From Haladaptatus sp. QDMS2 (lineage in GTDB: Archaea > Halobacteriota > Halobacteria > Halobacteriales > Halococcaceae): a stretch of 64,000 nucleotides of DNA. The notes beneath the pieces were generated by a model. It saw nothing but the letters and a program-made list of their open reading frames with translations, did not search any database and was not told the origin of the DNA. A program made the translations under genes and the position numbers. Below, piece by piece: positions 41,723 to 50,688 of this stretch (the first letter of the stretch is position 1; each line of letters begins with the position of its first letter). The stretch lies in NCBI RefSeq assembly GCF_029338295.1, contig NZ_CP119791.1, forward strand, positions 434,001-498,000, given 5' to 3'.

Positions 41723-43615
41723 CTATGCCGTTTCGAAGCCGGGGAGGTCTGCGAACACGGCGTCACCGTCCTCGATGGCCGTTTCGAGCGCCGCGACCCC
41801 TGGTTTCGAAACTCGATCCGGATTCGCGAACACGCGAACCTGTTCGGTTCCGAGCGAGACGAATCCGAGGTCCAGTTTTTCCGCGGTCGCACGAAGACCG
41901 AGTCCCACGTCGGCACGCCCGTCGGCGACCTTCCGGGCCGGACTCTCGTGGGCTTTCACGGTGAGGTCGAACCCGGAAATTGCGCTCACGAGGTCGTGGC
42001 GCGTCTGGCCGCGCTCCTCGGCGAGTGTGGCGAGGGCGTCGGTAAACGAAGTTCTTAGGCCGGCGGCCGTTCCGCGGTTGATGAATCGCAGGTCGCGGTC
42101 CACGAGGTCTGCGAGACCGGCCACGTTTTCGGGGTTGCCCGCCTGCACCACCAGCCCCCACTCGCGGGTCCAGCCGCCGAGTTCCACAGTGTCGAACTCC
42201 GGCTCGCCGCCCGTCGTCGTCACCGCAACGTCGGCGATGCCGTTTCGCAGGCGGCGGAGCCCCTCTCTGCTCCCCACGGACAGATAGCGCGGCCGTTCGA
42301 TGCGGTCGAGCAATCGCGAGAGTGCAGGGTCGTCCTCGCCGACGCCGAACACGGTTGGCGGCCTGACGTCGGGCGAGAAGAGGTCCACCTCGACTTCTTC
42401 GCCAGCGTCGAGAAATGCCGTGTCCGGGTGGACGACGACGACGCCGTCTGCCTCCACGAGGCTCGTCGTCGCGCCGCTGCCCTTGTCAACTGGGTAGACG
42501 AGCAAGTCGCCTGCCCCGTCTTCGACGAGGCCGACCGGCATGAGGCGCATTCGACCCTCGCCGTAGCGCTCGCGGACGGCCATCTTCCCCCGAGCGGTCG
42601 CGACGGCGGGGGCCTGAACTCCCGCCGCATCACGAATCGCCGGCGCGACGAACGTCTGGAAGATGGTGAGCGCGGAGACGGGATACCCCGGCAAGCCGAT
42701 GTACGCGGACTCTTCGAGTCGCCCGACGAGCATCGGTTTCCCGGGTTTCACGGCGACGCCGTGTAACAACAACTCGCCTTGTTCCTCGACGACGCGGTAG
42801 ATGACGTCCACCGCGGAGGCGCTCGTCGAACCCGACGAGAGGACGAGGTCGCACTCGGTGGCGGCTTTCGTCAGCAGTCGCTCCATCTCGTCGTAGTCGT
42901 CACCGGCATGGGGGTAGAGAACCGCCTCGCCGCCCGCGTCTTCGACGCCCGCCGCGACGGTGTAGCTGTTCACGTCGAAAATCTGCCCGGCGGCGCTGTT
43001 GAGCGATTGGCCGGGGCGAACCAGTTCGTCTCCCGTCGAGATGATGCCGACGCGGGGTTTCGCCCGAACTGGCACCGACTCCACGCCGAGTGCAGAGAGC
43101 AGCCCAATTTCTCGGGGCGTAATTCGAGTTCCCGGGCCGAGAGCACGCTCACCCGCGGCGATGTCCGCCCCTGCGAGCATCACGCTGTCGCCGGGGGCCA
43201 CCGCGGTTCGCATCTCGATTTTCCCGTCGCGTTCGTCGGTTCGCTCGACGATGACCACCGCATCCGCACCCGATGGCATCACCGCCCCGGTCGAAATTTC
43301 AGCACACTCACCCTCTGCGATTTCGACGTCCGGTTCGACCCCTGCGTGGACAGCCCCGACGAGGTCGAGGACGGCGGGGTCCGCTTCGTCCGCGCCGAAG
43401 GTGTCCCGCGCTCGCACGGCGTAGCCATCCATGCTCGCCCGGTCGAAGCCGGGGACGTCCATCCCCGCGTCGATGCGTTCTGCGAGAACGCGACCACGGG
43501 CTTCGGCCAGCGGCACCGATTCTGACCCGCCACCGAGGTTCAGCGACGCGATTGCTTCACGGGCTTCCTCTGGCGACGCGAGCTCACGAAACTCCTTGCG
43601 GCTCACGCCGACCAC
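41723..43615 (-). CDS. MoeA-type molybdopterin molybdotransferase fused to a periplasmic-binding-protein-like domain
   Basis: A 630-residue fusion. Residues 1-400 are MoeA (VPGFDRASMDGYAVRA near 55, GAVMPSGADAVVIVERTD near 115, GIISTGDEL near 190, SSGSTSASA near 260), which inserts molybdate into adenylated molybdopterin. Residues about 440-630 resemble the PBP-like/substrate-binding domain (YLSVGSREGLRRLRNGIADVAV) thought to sense or hand over molybdate. It starts at GTG 43615 and overlaps the second moeA gene by 13 bases, so the two are co-translated. The MoeA/PBP fusion is a known haloarchaeal arrangement. Confidence 0.9.
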   Translation of the reverse strand: MVGVSRKEFRELASPEEAREAIASLNLGGGSESVPLAEARGRVLAERIDAGMDVPGFDRASMDGYAVRARDTFGADEADPAVLDLVGAVHAGVEPDVEIAEGECAEISTGAVMPSGADAVVIVERTDERDGKIEMRTAVAPGDSVMLAGADIAAGERALGPGTRITPREIGLLSALGVESVPVRAKPRVGIISTGDELVRPGQSLNSAAGQIFDVNSYTVAAGVEDAGGEAVLYPHAGDDYDEMERLLTKAATECDLVLSSGSTSASAVDVIYRVVEEQGELLLHGVAVKPGKPMLVGRLEESAYIGLPGYPVSALTIFQTFVAPAIRDAAGVQAPAVATARGKMAVRERYGEGRMRLMPVGLVEDGAGDLLVYPVDKGSGATTSLVEADGVVVVHPDTAFLDAGEEVEVDLFSPDVRPPTVFGVGEDDPALSRLLDRIERPRYLSVGSREGLRRLRNGIADVAVTTTGGEPEFDTVELGGWTREWGLVVQAGNPENVAGLADLVDRDLRFINRGTAAGLRTSFTDALATLAEERGQTRHDLVSAISGFDLTVKAHESPARKVADGRADVGLGLRATAEKLDLGFVSLGTEQVRVFANPDRVSKPGVAALETAIEDGDAVFADLPGFETA

Positions 43616-44820
43616 TCCCAGTTCTGGACCGCGACAGTCTCACCTTCGGCGATTCCTTCGCTCGATTCTGGCACTTCGACCCAGCCGTCTGCCAGCGCGA
43701 CGCTCGAGAGGACGCCAGAGCCACTCGCTCGCGTCGGCGTCGCAACCGGTTCCGACTCGTCGTCGGTGAGCCGAACGCGGACGAACGTCCGGTCGCCGAC
43801 GTCGCTTCGAATCTTCCGCGAGAGGCGCGCCTCGACCGTCGGGAACTCCTCGAGGGGCATCCTACCCGCCCATTTGAGCGCGGGGCGAAGGAACTGGACG
43901 GCGTTGATGATGCACGCGACGGGATAGCCAGGAAGCATGATGATTGGCGTGTCTTCGACCACGCCCATCGCGACGGGGTGGCCGGGTTTGAGCGCGACAC
44001 CGTGGACGAACACGTCGCCCATGTCGGCGACGACGTCCGGAATCAGGTCGCGCTCGCCGACGGAGGACCCGCCCGTCGTGACGACGATATCTGCGTCGAG
44101 ATTCCCCGCTACGGCTTCGCGGAGCGCGGTTTCGTCGTCGGTGACGATTTCCTGATAGTCGGCGTCACCGCCCCATCGTTCGACCAGCCGAGACACCGTG
44201 AGACCGTTCGTCTCGACGACCTCGCCCGGTTTCGGGTCCGCCTCGACGAGTTCTTCGCCGGTCGGAATCACGGTCACTCGGGGCGGTTCGTACACCGAAA
44301 CCGTGGCAACGCCGGTCGATTTCAACAGGCCGAGGTCGGAGGGTCGGAGTCGATGTCCGGCGTCGTACAACTGCTGGCCCGCTTCGACGTCTTCGCCCTC
44401 CGGGGCGACGTTCTCGCCCTCCGCAACCGCGTCGAACACTTCGAGGTCGTCACCGACACGGTCTACGTGTTCGACCATGACGACGGCGTCCGCACCTGGG
44501 GGTAGTTCGCTCCCGGTGTGGACGCGGACGCCGCTTCCGGGTGCGACCTCGCCGGTTGCCACGCGAAGTACGTTCGGCGACCGGTCGGAGGCGCCGAAGG
44601 TGTCCGCTGCCCGGACGGCGAACCCGTCCATCGCGGCCCTCCGGTAATGGGGGACGTTGCGGTTGCTGGTAATCGGTTCTGCGAGAACGCGCCCGTCTGC
44701 GTCTTCGAGGGGCACGGCGCCAGTTCGACCGTGGGGGGAGACTGCGTCCCGGAGTCGGTCGCGGGCCGCATCGACGCGGGTCAGTTGCTTGAACCCCGCG
44801 TCACGAAGTTGGTCGCTCAT
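43603..44820 (-). CDS. moeA: Molybdopterin molybdotransferase MoeA
   Basis: A 405-residue MoeA paralogue of the downstream fusion. Motifs: RAAMDGFAVRAADTFG near residue 62, GSELPPGADAVVMVEHVD near 103, VTVIPTGEELVEA near 185 and VVTTGGSSVGERDLI near 242. Two MoeA copies in tandem often divide between molybdenum and tungsten loading in archaea; which one does which cannot be told. It is the first gene of the pair on the minus strand. Confidence 0.92.
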   Translation of the reverse strand: MSDQLRDAGFKQLTRVDAARDRLRDAVSPHGRTGAVPLEDADGRVLAEPITSNRNVPHYRRAAMDGFAVRAADTFGASDRSPNVLRVATGEVAPGSGVRVHTGSELPPGADAVVMVEHVDRVGDDLEVFDAVAEGENVAPEGEDVEAGQQLYDAGHRLRPSDLGLLKSTGVATVSVYEPPRVTVIPTGEELVEADPKPGEVVETNGLTVSRLVERWGGDADYQEIVTDDETALREAVAGNLDADIVVTTGGSSVGERDLIPDVVADMGDVFVHGVALKPGHPVAMGVVEDTPIIMLPGYPVACIINAVQFLRPALKWAGRMPLEEFPTVEARLSRKIRSDVGDRTFVRVRLTDDESEPVATPTRASGSGVLSSVALADGWVEVPESSEGIAEGETVAVQNWEWSA

Positions 44821-44903
44821 GGCACGTCCCTACGACGCGGCCGACAAAAAACACCCGGACGGATTCCCCTACCGGGGGCTTTTTCGCTCCGGCGTCCGTA
44901 CCC

Positions 44904-45266
44904 ATGCGTATGTCAGCGCTGCGCGAAGCCCTGCGTGACCTCCCGGACGCAGTGTTCGCAGACCTCCTCGAGAGCGACGACTCGTACCTCCTCGTTATCG
45001 ACTTCCCCGGTGTCACCAAAGAGACCGTGGACGTTCGCGTCGAAGACGGCCGCCTTCACATCGAGGCGCGGCGCGAGAAAGACCTACCGACGGAGTATCG
45101 CTACCTCAAGGAAGACCGCTCTATGTTCCTCGACGTGGACCTCCCACTCCCACCGAAGGTGACCGGCACGGACGCAGAAGGAGCCGTTTCGCGAGGCGTC
45201 CTCGAAATCACCCTCCCGAAGCGAAGTGCCGCTCCCGGGACCAGCATCCCAATCAGTGACGAGTAG
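44904..45266 (+). CDS. Hsp20/alpha-crystallin family small chaperone
   Basis: A 120-residue protein with an alpha-crystallin domain: YLLVIDFPGVTKETVDVRVED near residue 28 (two strands), LHIEARREKD near 50 and the C-terminal signature GAVSRGVLEITLPKR near 90. The C-terminal I-P-I motif (TSIPISDE) that links dimers into oligomers is present. Two candidate ATGs lie two codons apart; the upstream one (44904) is used. It prevents aggregation of unfolded proteins by family. Confidence 0.88.
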   Translation: MRMSALREALRDLPDAVFADLLESDDSYLLVIDFPGVTKETVDVRVEDGRLHIEARREKDLPTEYRYLKEDRSMFLDVDLPLPPKVTGTDAEGAVSRGVLEITLPKRSAAPGTSIPISDE

Positions 45267-45281
45267 GGGGTCGCACAGTCT

Positions 45282-46940
45282 GTGAACCTCCGCCCGTACA
45301 GACGGTTTTTCACCGTCGCCAGACAGTTCTTGCCGCTTCTCATCGCGTACGCCCGGGACCGCCGCCGATTCCTGCTGTTCGGCGGTCGGCGGACGGTCAC
45401 GCCAGAGATTCGCCGCCGCAGAGCGCGGGCACTGCTTGACGCCATGCTCACGCTCGGGCCGACGTTCATCAAACTCGGCCAGTTGCTCTCGACGCGCCCG
45501 GACATCCTGCCGCCGGAGTACATCGACGAGTTCACGAAACTCCAGGACAGCGTGCCACCGGCCCCGTGGCCTGAGGCAAAACAGGTCATCGAAGACGAAC
45601 TCGGGCCGCTCGAAGCGTGGTTCGACGAGTTCGACACCGACGCGATAAGCGGTGCAAGTCTCGGGCAGGTGTACTACGCCGAAATCGACGGCCAATCCGT
45701 CGCGGTGAAGGTGCGCCGGCCCGGCATCGAGGAGCTCGTGGAAGCGGACCTCAGGGTCATCCGCTGGAGTCTGCCGTTGCTCATGCGCTTTATCGGCACC
45801 GCTCGGGCGTTCTCGCTCGAAAACCTCGCCGACGAGTTCGCGAAGACCATTCGCGAGGAGATGGACTACGGTCGGGAAGGGCGGATGCTCACCGAGATTC
45901 GCGGGAACTTTGCGGACGAAGACCGCATCGCGATTCCCCGCGTCATCGAATCACACTCGGACGCTCGCGTCCTCACGATGGAGTACGTGAGCGGGACGAA
46001 GATAAGCGACATCGAGGATATCGACGCGATGAACGTAGACCGCTCGGAACTCGCAGAGACGCTCCAGCGAATCTACCTCCAGATGATCATCGATGACGGT
46101 GTGTTTCACGCTGACCCGCACCCGGGGAACCTCGCGGTGCGTCCGGACGGCACCATCGTCTTCTACGACTTCGGGATGAGCGGTCGCGTCGATTCGTTCG
46201 TCCAGGACAAAATCGTCGAGTTCTACATCGCCGTGGCGAACCAGGACATCGAGGGGATTCTCGATTCACTCATCGAGATGGGTACGCTGAGCCCGGAAGC
46301 CGACCGGCGGGTGATGGGCGACGTGATGGAACTCGCGATTGCGGACGCTCGCGGTGAGAATATCGAGCAATATCGCGTCCAGCAAATCGTGAGCCAGGTC
46401 GAAGATACAATCTACGAGTTCCCGCTTCGGCTGCCGTCGAACCTCGCGCTGGTGTTGCGCGTGGCGACGGTCGTCGAAGGCGTCTGCGTGACGCTCGACC
46501 CGGATTTCGACTTCATCGCGGTCGCGACCCAGTACCTCACCGAACAGGGGTATCGCGAAGCAGGCGTAAAGCAGTTCATCGAAGACCGCGGCGACGAGGT
46601 GCGCAAGGCGGCTCAATCGACGCTGCGCAGCCCGCCGAAACTTGAGCGTGCGCTCGACCGAATCAACCGCGACGATTTCTACGTTCGGGCAGACATCGAG
46701 GACTCGAACGGACACCTGACGAGACTCGCGAAGCGAATCGTCCTCGGGATGTTGCTTTCGGTCGGTCTCATCATGACGTCAATTTTCTACGCGTTTGGGA
46801 CGCTCGAAGCGACGCTTCTGTCGGGTGGGTTCTCGCTCGTGATAGCCGGCTGGCTCTATGTCTCGTTTCGCAAGCGCCGGGGGATTCGTGCGACGCCGCA
46901 GTTCACGCGGCAGAATCTCCGCCAGCGGCGGGGGAAGTAG
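45282..46940 (+). CDS. UbiB/ABC1 family atypical kinase
   Basis: A 552-residue protein of the ABC1/ADCK/UbiB family. The N-terminal KxGQ motif is FIKLGQLLSTRPDILPPEYI near residue 60 and the A-rich loop is AISGASLGQVYYAE near 120; VAVKVRRPG carries the Lys. HADPHPGNLAV and YDFGMSGR, the catalytic and metal sites, are near 278-292. Two hydrophobic helices close the C-terminus (residues 490-530), tethering it to the membrane. In other organisms these proteins support quinone or lipid metabolism. It starts at GTG 45282, only 15 bases after the Hsp20 stop. Confidence 0.92.
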   Translation: MNLRPYRRFFTVARQFLPLLIAYARDRRRFLLFGGRRTVTPEIRRRRARALLDAMLTLGPTFIKLGQLLSTRPDILPPEYIDEFTKLQDSVPPAPWPEAKQVIEDELGPLEAWFDEFDTDAISGASLGQVYYAEIDGQSVAVKVRRPGIEELVEADLRVIRWSLPLLMRFIGTARAFSLENLADEFAKTIREEMDYGREGRMLTEIRGNFADEDRIAIPRVIESHSDARVLTMEYVSGTKISDIEDIDAMNVDRSELAETLQRIYLQMIIDDGVFHADPHPGNLAVRPDGTIVFYDFGMSGRVDSFVQDKIVEFYIAVANQDIEGILDSLIEMGTLSPEADRRVMGDVMELAIADARGENIEQYRVQQIVSQVEDTIYEFPLRLPSNLALVLRVATVVEGVCVTLDPDFDFIAVATQYLTEQGYREAGVKQFIEDRGDEVRKAAQSTLRSPPKLERALDRINRDDFYVRADIEDSNGHLTRLAKRIVLGMLLSVGLIMTSIFYAFGTLEATLLSGGFSLVIAGWLYVSFRKRRGIRATPQFTRQNLRQRRGK

Positions 46941-46964
46941 GGGCGAACAGACGGCACGGTGGGG

Positions 46965-47002
46965 CGCGAAGCGGTGGCCGTACTCCCGCAGGCCGCTTCG
47001 CG
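46965..47002. terminator. 10-bp inverted repeat between convergent genes
   Basis: CGCGAAGCGG at 46965-46974 pairs with CCGCTTCGCG at 46993-47002 around an 18-base loop that adds a further GCC/GGC pair. It lies after ubiB and before the end of the small convergent gene at 47071, where a bidirectional terminator hairpin would be expected. No T-run follows. Confidence 0.4.
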
Positions 47003-47070
47003 GCGAGGTGTCAACGCATGGGGTCGGTGGCTGCGTTTCCGTATAAAAATGTGTGCGTGGTGGGGGACGA

Positions 47071-47250
47071 CTATCGCCGGCCGATGAGGAAGTACAGGAA
47101 TAGTCCGATGACACCGCCGAGAAAGACGACGACGGTCCACAGAAGTGTTCCCTTCGAACGCCGGTATTCGGCGTCCTGAAAGACCCACAGGGTCACGCCG
47201 AGCCAGACGACGAGGTAGAGCAGTCCGACGGTGACCGTGGTGTCGACCAT
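47071..47250 (-). CDS. Small PLDc_N-like membrane protein (59 aa)
   Basis: A 59-residue two-helix protein: a first helix TTVTVGLLYLVVWLGVTLWV, a short charged loop QDAEYRRSKG, and a second helix VVVFLGGVIGLFLYFLIGRR. The ..GLFLYFLIGRR ending resembles the PLDc_N/cardiolipin synthase N-terminal anchor. The ATG at 47250 is chosen; longer frames cross the promoter of the aminotransferase gene. The function is unknown. Confidence 0.65.
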   Translation of the reverse strand: MVDTTVTVGLLYLVVWLGVTLWVFQDAEYRRSKGTLLWTVVVFLGGVIGLFLYFLIGRR

Positions 47251-47350
47251 GATTCTACTACGCTGACCAGTTTGATGAGCGTTGCTGGCTGGGCGATTTT
47301 GTTGGGTGTAAGCCACGGTACTTTTCTTCGGTTCGGGCAAAGCAGTGGGT

Positions 47351-48418
47351 ATGGAAATCGACCCGTTCGGCCTCGAACGCTGGTTCGCGAAGTACGAACA
47401 CGAGGCCGACATCATGCTGGCAGAGAGCGGGATTCGGTCGCTTCCGGCGACGCGCTTCGACACCGACCCCGGCGAACTTGGTTACGTCATCCCCACGAAC
47501 GGCGACCCCGACCTCCGCGAGCAGCTGGCGGCACGATACGGGCGGACTACCGACGAAGTCATCTTCACCTGTGGCGCACAGGAGGCAAACTTCCTCGTCT
47601 TCCTCGCGCTGCTCGGTCAGGGCGGCCACACGGTGACCGTCACGCCGACGTACCAGTCGCTGCACGCGATTCCAGACGCCTTCGGGGAGGTGACGACGGT
47701 ACAACTCGAACCCCCCGAGTGGGACCTCGATGTCGACGCCGTCGCGGACGCGATTACCGACGACACGCGCCTGCTCGTCGTCAACAACCCGAACAACCCG
47801 ACCGGGAAATATCACGACGAAGCGACGCTGTCCGCGCTCTACGACCTCGCCGTCGAACACGACGCCTACCTGCTCGTAGACGAGGTGTACCGACTGCTCG
47901 CAGACGACCCTCACCCGCCGGCAGCGAGTCTCGGTCGGCGGGCCATCAGCACGGCGAGTCTCTCGAAGGCGTACGGCCTCGCTGGCCTGCGCTTTGGCTG
48001 GATTGTCGGGCCGCCCGAAGTCGTCCAGGCGGCCTGGCACTGGAAAGATTACACGACCATCTCGCCTTCCCAGTTCGGCCAGCACATCGCCCGCCAGGCG
48101 TTCAAGCAGGAGGACGAACTGCTCGCCGAGAGTCGCGCGGTGCGACAGACGAATCACGACATCGTCGCCGAATTCATCGCGGAGACGGGCCTCTCGTGGT
48201 ACGACCCCATCGGCGTGAACGCCTTCATCGAGATCCCAAACTCGTTTTCGAGTGGCAAGGAGTTCTGCCGGGCGGTGTTGAACGAGGAGAGCGTTGTACT
48301 CGCACCCGGTGAGTTCTTCGGCTATCCAGACCGGTTCCGCCTCGGCTTTGGGCTTCCGACCGAAGAATTGGTCGAGGGTCTCTCACGCGTCAAAACCTGT
48401 CTCCAGCGTCACGAATAG
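47351..48418 (+). CDS. PLP-dependent aminotransferase, class I/II
   Basis: A 355-residue fold type I aminotransferase. NNPNNPTGKY near residue 145 contains the conserved Asn, LLVDEVYRLLAD near 175 the Asp/Tyr, and STASLSKAYGLAGLRFGWIVG near 203 (SLSKAYGLAGLRFGW) the PLP-binding Lys. An Arg near the end (YPDRFRLGFG) would bind the carboxylate. The substrate amino acid is not identifiable. The ATG at 47351 is one of two close starts. Confidence 0.9.
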   Translation: MEIDPFGLERWFAKYEHEADIMLAESGIRSLPATRFDTDPGELGYVIPTNGDPDLREQLAARYGRTTDEVIFTCGAQEANFLVFLALLGQGGHTVTVTPTYQSLHAIPDAFGEVTTVQLEPPEWDLDVDAVADAITDDTRLLVVNNPNNPTGKYHDEATLSALYDLAVEHDAYLLVDEVYRLLADDPHPPAASLGRRAISTASLSKAYGLAGLRFGWIVGPPEVVQAAWHWKDYTTISPSQFGQHIARQAFKQEDELLAESRAVRQTNHDIVAEFIAETGLSWYDPIGVNAFIEIPNSFSSGKEFCRAVLNEESVVLAPGEFFGYPDRFRLGFGLPTEELVEGLSRVKTCLQRHE

Positions 48419-48430
48419 CGTTCCAAACCG

Positions 48431-48437
48431 TTTATAC
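48431..48437 (+). promoter_or_regulatory. TATA box of the eIF5A gene
   Basis: TTTATAC lies 24-30 bases before the ATG at 48461, so transcription should start at or next to the ATG, giving a leaderless mRNA, which is common in haloarchaea. Confidence 0.55.
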
Positions 48438-48460
48438 AGTCTCGTGGAAAAAGCAGACAC

Positions 48461-48838
48461 ATGGCGAAGCAGCAAGGCGAGGTCCGCGACCTCCAGGAAG
48501 GTAGCTACGTAATGATCAACGACGTGCCGTGTCTCATCACCGCGTACAGCACGGCCAAACCCGGCAAACACGGCAGTGCGAAAGCCCGTGTCGAGGGCAA
48601 GGGCGTCTTCGACGGGAAAAAGCGCAGCTTCTCCCAGCCTGTCGACGCGAAAATCTGGATTCCAATCATCGAGCGCAAGCAGGGCCAGGTCGTGAGCGTC
48701 GAGAGCTCCGACGTCGCACAGGTCATGGACTTAGACACCTACGAGACCTTCTCCATCAAGGTCCCCGGCGACAAGACTCTGACTCCGGAAGACGAAATCG
48801 AGTACCTCGAGATGGACGCCCAGCGTAAGATTATCTGA
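48461..48838 (+). CDS. Translation factor eIF5A
   Basis: A 125-residue translation elongation/termination factor. The lysine to be modified to deoxyhypusine/hypusine is K36 in [11 protein letters not shown], in the usual loop of the N-terminal SH3-like domain; a C-terminal OB domain follows ([20 protein letters not shown]). It overlaps the agmatinase gene by one base, and deoxyhypusine synthase is about 1.9 kb downstream. Modification enzymes and target are thus in one cluster. Confidence 0.97.
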   Translation: MAKQQGEVRDLQEGSYVMINDVPCLITAYSTAKPGKHGSAKARVEGKGVFDGKKRSFSQPVDAKIWIPIIERKQGQVVSVESSDVAQVMDLDTYETFSIKVPGDKTLTPEDEIEYLEMDAQRKII

Positions 48839-49638
48839 TGTTTCCTGGCGCGCTGACTTCTCGCACAGACGCTTCCTACGTCATCCTCGGCGCGCCGCTC
48901 GACATTTCTACGTCTTTTCAACCCGGGACTCGCTTTGGGCCCGACCGTATTCGACAATACGCAGAGAATTTTGACGACTACGACCACCGGACGGACTCCC
49001 ATTTCACCGACCTCGGCGTGGCAGACGACGGCGACCTCCACGCGTGGGACGACGCGGCCGACTATCTCGACTTTCTGCAGGGCATGGTCACCGACATTCG
49101 GCGCGACGAGGCGCTTCCCATTCTCGTCGGCGGCGAGCACACGGTGACGGTGGCTGGCGTCAGAGCGACGACCCCCGATACGTTCGTCTGTCTCGACGCG
49201 CACCTCGACCTCCGCGAGGAGTACGCCGGCAACCCGCTGAGCCACGCGACGGTCACGCGCCACGCGCTCGACGTCGCAGACGAGGCCATCATCCTCGGCG
49301 CACGCACCGGAAATAAGGTCGAGTGGGAGCGCGCTGCGCAGGGCGACGTGACTGTCGTCCCGCCGGAGGACGTCGCAGACTGGACGTTCGACGGCGACGG
49401 GTCGGTCTACCTGAGCGTGGATATCGATGCCGCCGATCCCGGGTTCGCGCCCGGGACGGGGACGATGGAACCCTACGGACTCACGCCGCGGGAAATGCGC
49501 GACGTGGTCAGGCAAGTTGCACCCACCGCTATCGGATTCGACGTGGTGGAAGTCAACGACAGAGACGACGGGCAGGCGGCGACGCTCGGCGCGAAACTCC
49601 TCAGAGAATTCGTCTTTTCACACGCGGCGCAATCGTAG
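48838..49638 (+). CDS. speB: Agmatinase-type ureohydrolase
   Basis: A 266-residue arginase-family hydrolase. Mn-binding motifs are intact: GGEHTVT near residue 100, DAHLDLREEY near 121 and SVDIDAADPGFAPGTG near 195. The start overlaps the eIF5A stop, so translation is coupled. In haloarchaea an agmatinase-like enzyme is known to remove the guanidino group from agmatine attached to eIF5A during hypusination; the location beside eIF5A and Dys supports that here. Confidence 0.93.
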   Translation: MFPGALTSRTDASYVILGAPLDISTSFQPGTRFGPDRIRQYAENFDDYDHRTDSHFTDLGVADDGDLHAWDDAADYLDFLQGMVTDIRRDEALPILVGGEHTVTVAGVRATTPDTFVCLDAHLDLREEYAGNPLSHATVTRHALDVADEAIILGARTGNKVEWERAAQGDVTVVPPEDVADWTFDGDGSVYLSVDIDAADPGFAPGTGTMEPYGLTPREMRDVVRQVAPTAIGFDVVEVNDRDDGQAATLGAKLLREFVFSHAAQS

Positions 49639-49860
49639 AAAGCGAACTCGGGCCGGTTATGACCCGGGGGTCACCCGGCGCACGAGTCCTTTTCCAGTTC
49701 GGACAATCCGATTCTTTGTTCGTCGAGGCAATCGACGCCAAACGAATGCGGCTTTGCGGAATTTACCCATAGGGAATCAACTCCGTTGTCCGTCCCGCAG
49801 AAAGCGGGTACGCTGTCTGTTATCGCCGTCTTTCTTAACGCTGGTGGCTAACGTGAGACT
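49639..49860 (+). other. Intergenic region with hairpin and TATA-like sequences
   Basis: The 222 bases between agmatinase and Nif3 hold a short GC hairpin (about 49660-49680, GACCCGGGGGTCACCC) and a TATA-like TTTCTTAACG about 25 bases before the Nif3 ATG. A 37-codon frame from 49659 is possible but has no supporting feature. The rest shows nothing recognisable. Confidence 0.4.
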
Positions 49861-50625
49861 ATGCAACTCAGCGAACTCGTCTCTCGATACGACGACCGCC
49901 TCCGAACGGCCGACTACGCCGCCTTCGACGCGAGCGCCAACGGTTTGCAGGTCGGGCCGGAAGACAAGGAAGTCACGACGGTGGCTTTCGGCGTGGACGC
50001 CGCCGTTTCGACCATCGAGGCCGCCGCACGAGCAGACGCGGACGTGTTCGTCGTCCACCACGGGCTCTCGTGGGGTGGCTTCGACCGCGTGACCGGCTCC
50101 ACATACGAACGAATCCGCCTCCTCGTCGAGAACGACATCGCACTCTACGTCTCTCACCTTCCGCTCGACGGGCACGAGGAACTCGGCAACGCCGCCGGTA
50201 TCGCCGACGTGCTCGAACTCGAAAACCGCGAGCGATTCGGCGCGGAGGCCACCGAGTACATCGGCGTTCGCGGAACCGCGCCAGAACCGTTCTCCGTGAC
50301 CGACCTCCGCGAGGAACTCGTCGGCCTCGACAACGGTGGCCAGCGCGTGCAGGTACTCGAACACGGCCCCGCGGAAATCGAGGACATCGGCATCATCACC
50401 GGCAGCGGGACGGACTGGATTCCGGAGGCAGAAGCGACGGGCGTGGACGCACTCATCACGGGCGAGGGGAAACAGCAGGCGTATCACAACTCGAAAGAAG
50501 CGGGTATTCACGTCTTCCTCGCGGGCCACTACGCCACCGAAACCTTTGGCGTCCGTGCCCTCCAGCAACTCGCAGAGGAGTGGGGACTGGAGACGACCTT
50601 CATCGGAGAACCGACCGGACTCTGA
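49861..50625 (+). CDS. Nif3-like dinuclear-metal-centre protein
   Basis: A 254-residue NIF3/YbgI-family protein. Metal ligands appear at VVHHGLSWGGF near residue 62 (two His), an Asp/Glu-containing SHLPLDGHEELGNA near 98 and HYATETFGV near 222. The ATG at 49861 is clear. Some family members are GTP cyclohydrolase I-like, but the role in archaea is not defined. It separates agmatinase from deoxyhypusine synthase. Confidence 0.9.
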   Translation: MQLSELVSRYDDRLRTADYAAFDASANGLQVGPEDKEVTTVAFGVDAAVSTIEAAARADADVFVVHHGLSWGGFDRVTGSTYERIRLLVENDIALYVSHLPLDGHEELGNAAGIADVLELENRERFGAEATEYIGVRGTAPEPFSVTDLREELVGLDNGGQRVQVLEHGPAEIEDIGIITGSGTDWIPEAEATGVDALITGEGKQQAYHNSKEAGIHVFLAGHYATETFGVRALQQLAEEWGLETTFIGEPTGL

Positions 50626-50688
50626 GCCGGGTTGGTCGCCCGCTCCAGACCGCGCCCTTCAAACCTTCGTAACCCACAATCTGTGGCA

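Noticed and set aside
45084-45695. 203-codon minus-strand frame over Hsp20 and the start of ubiB
   Set aside because: Antisense shadow; both plus-strand genes have clear family motifs.
49659-49772. 37-codon frame after agmatinase
   Set aside because: It has no ribosome-binding site, TATA element or recognisable motif; it is probably chance, so it is not listed as a gene.
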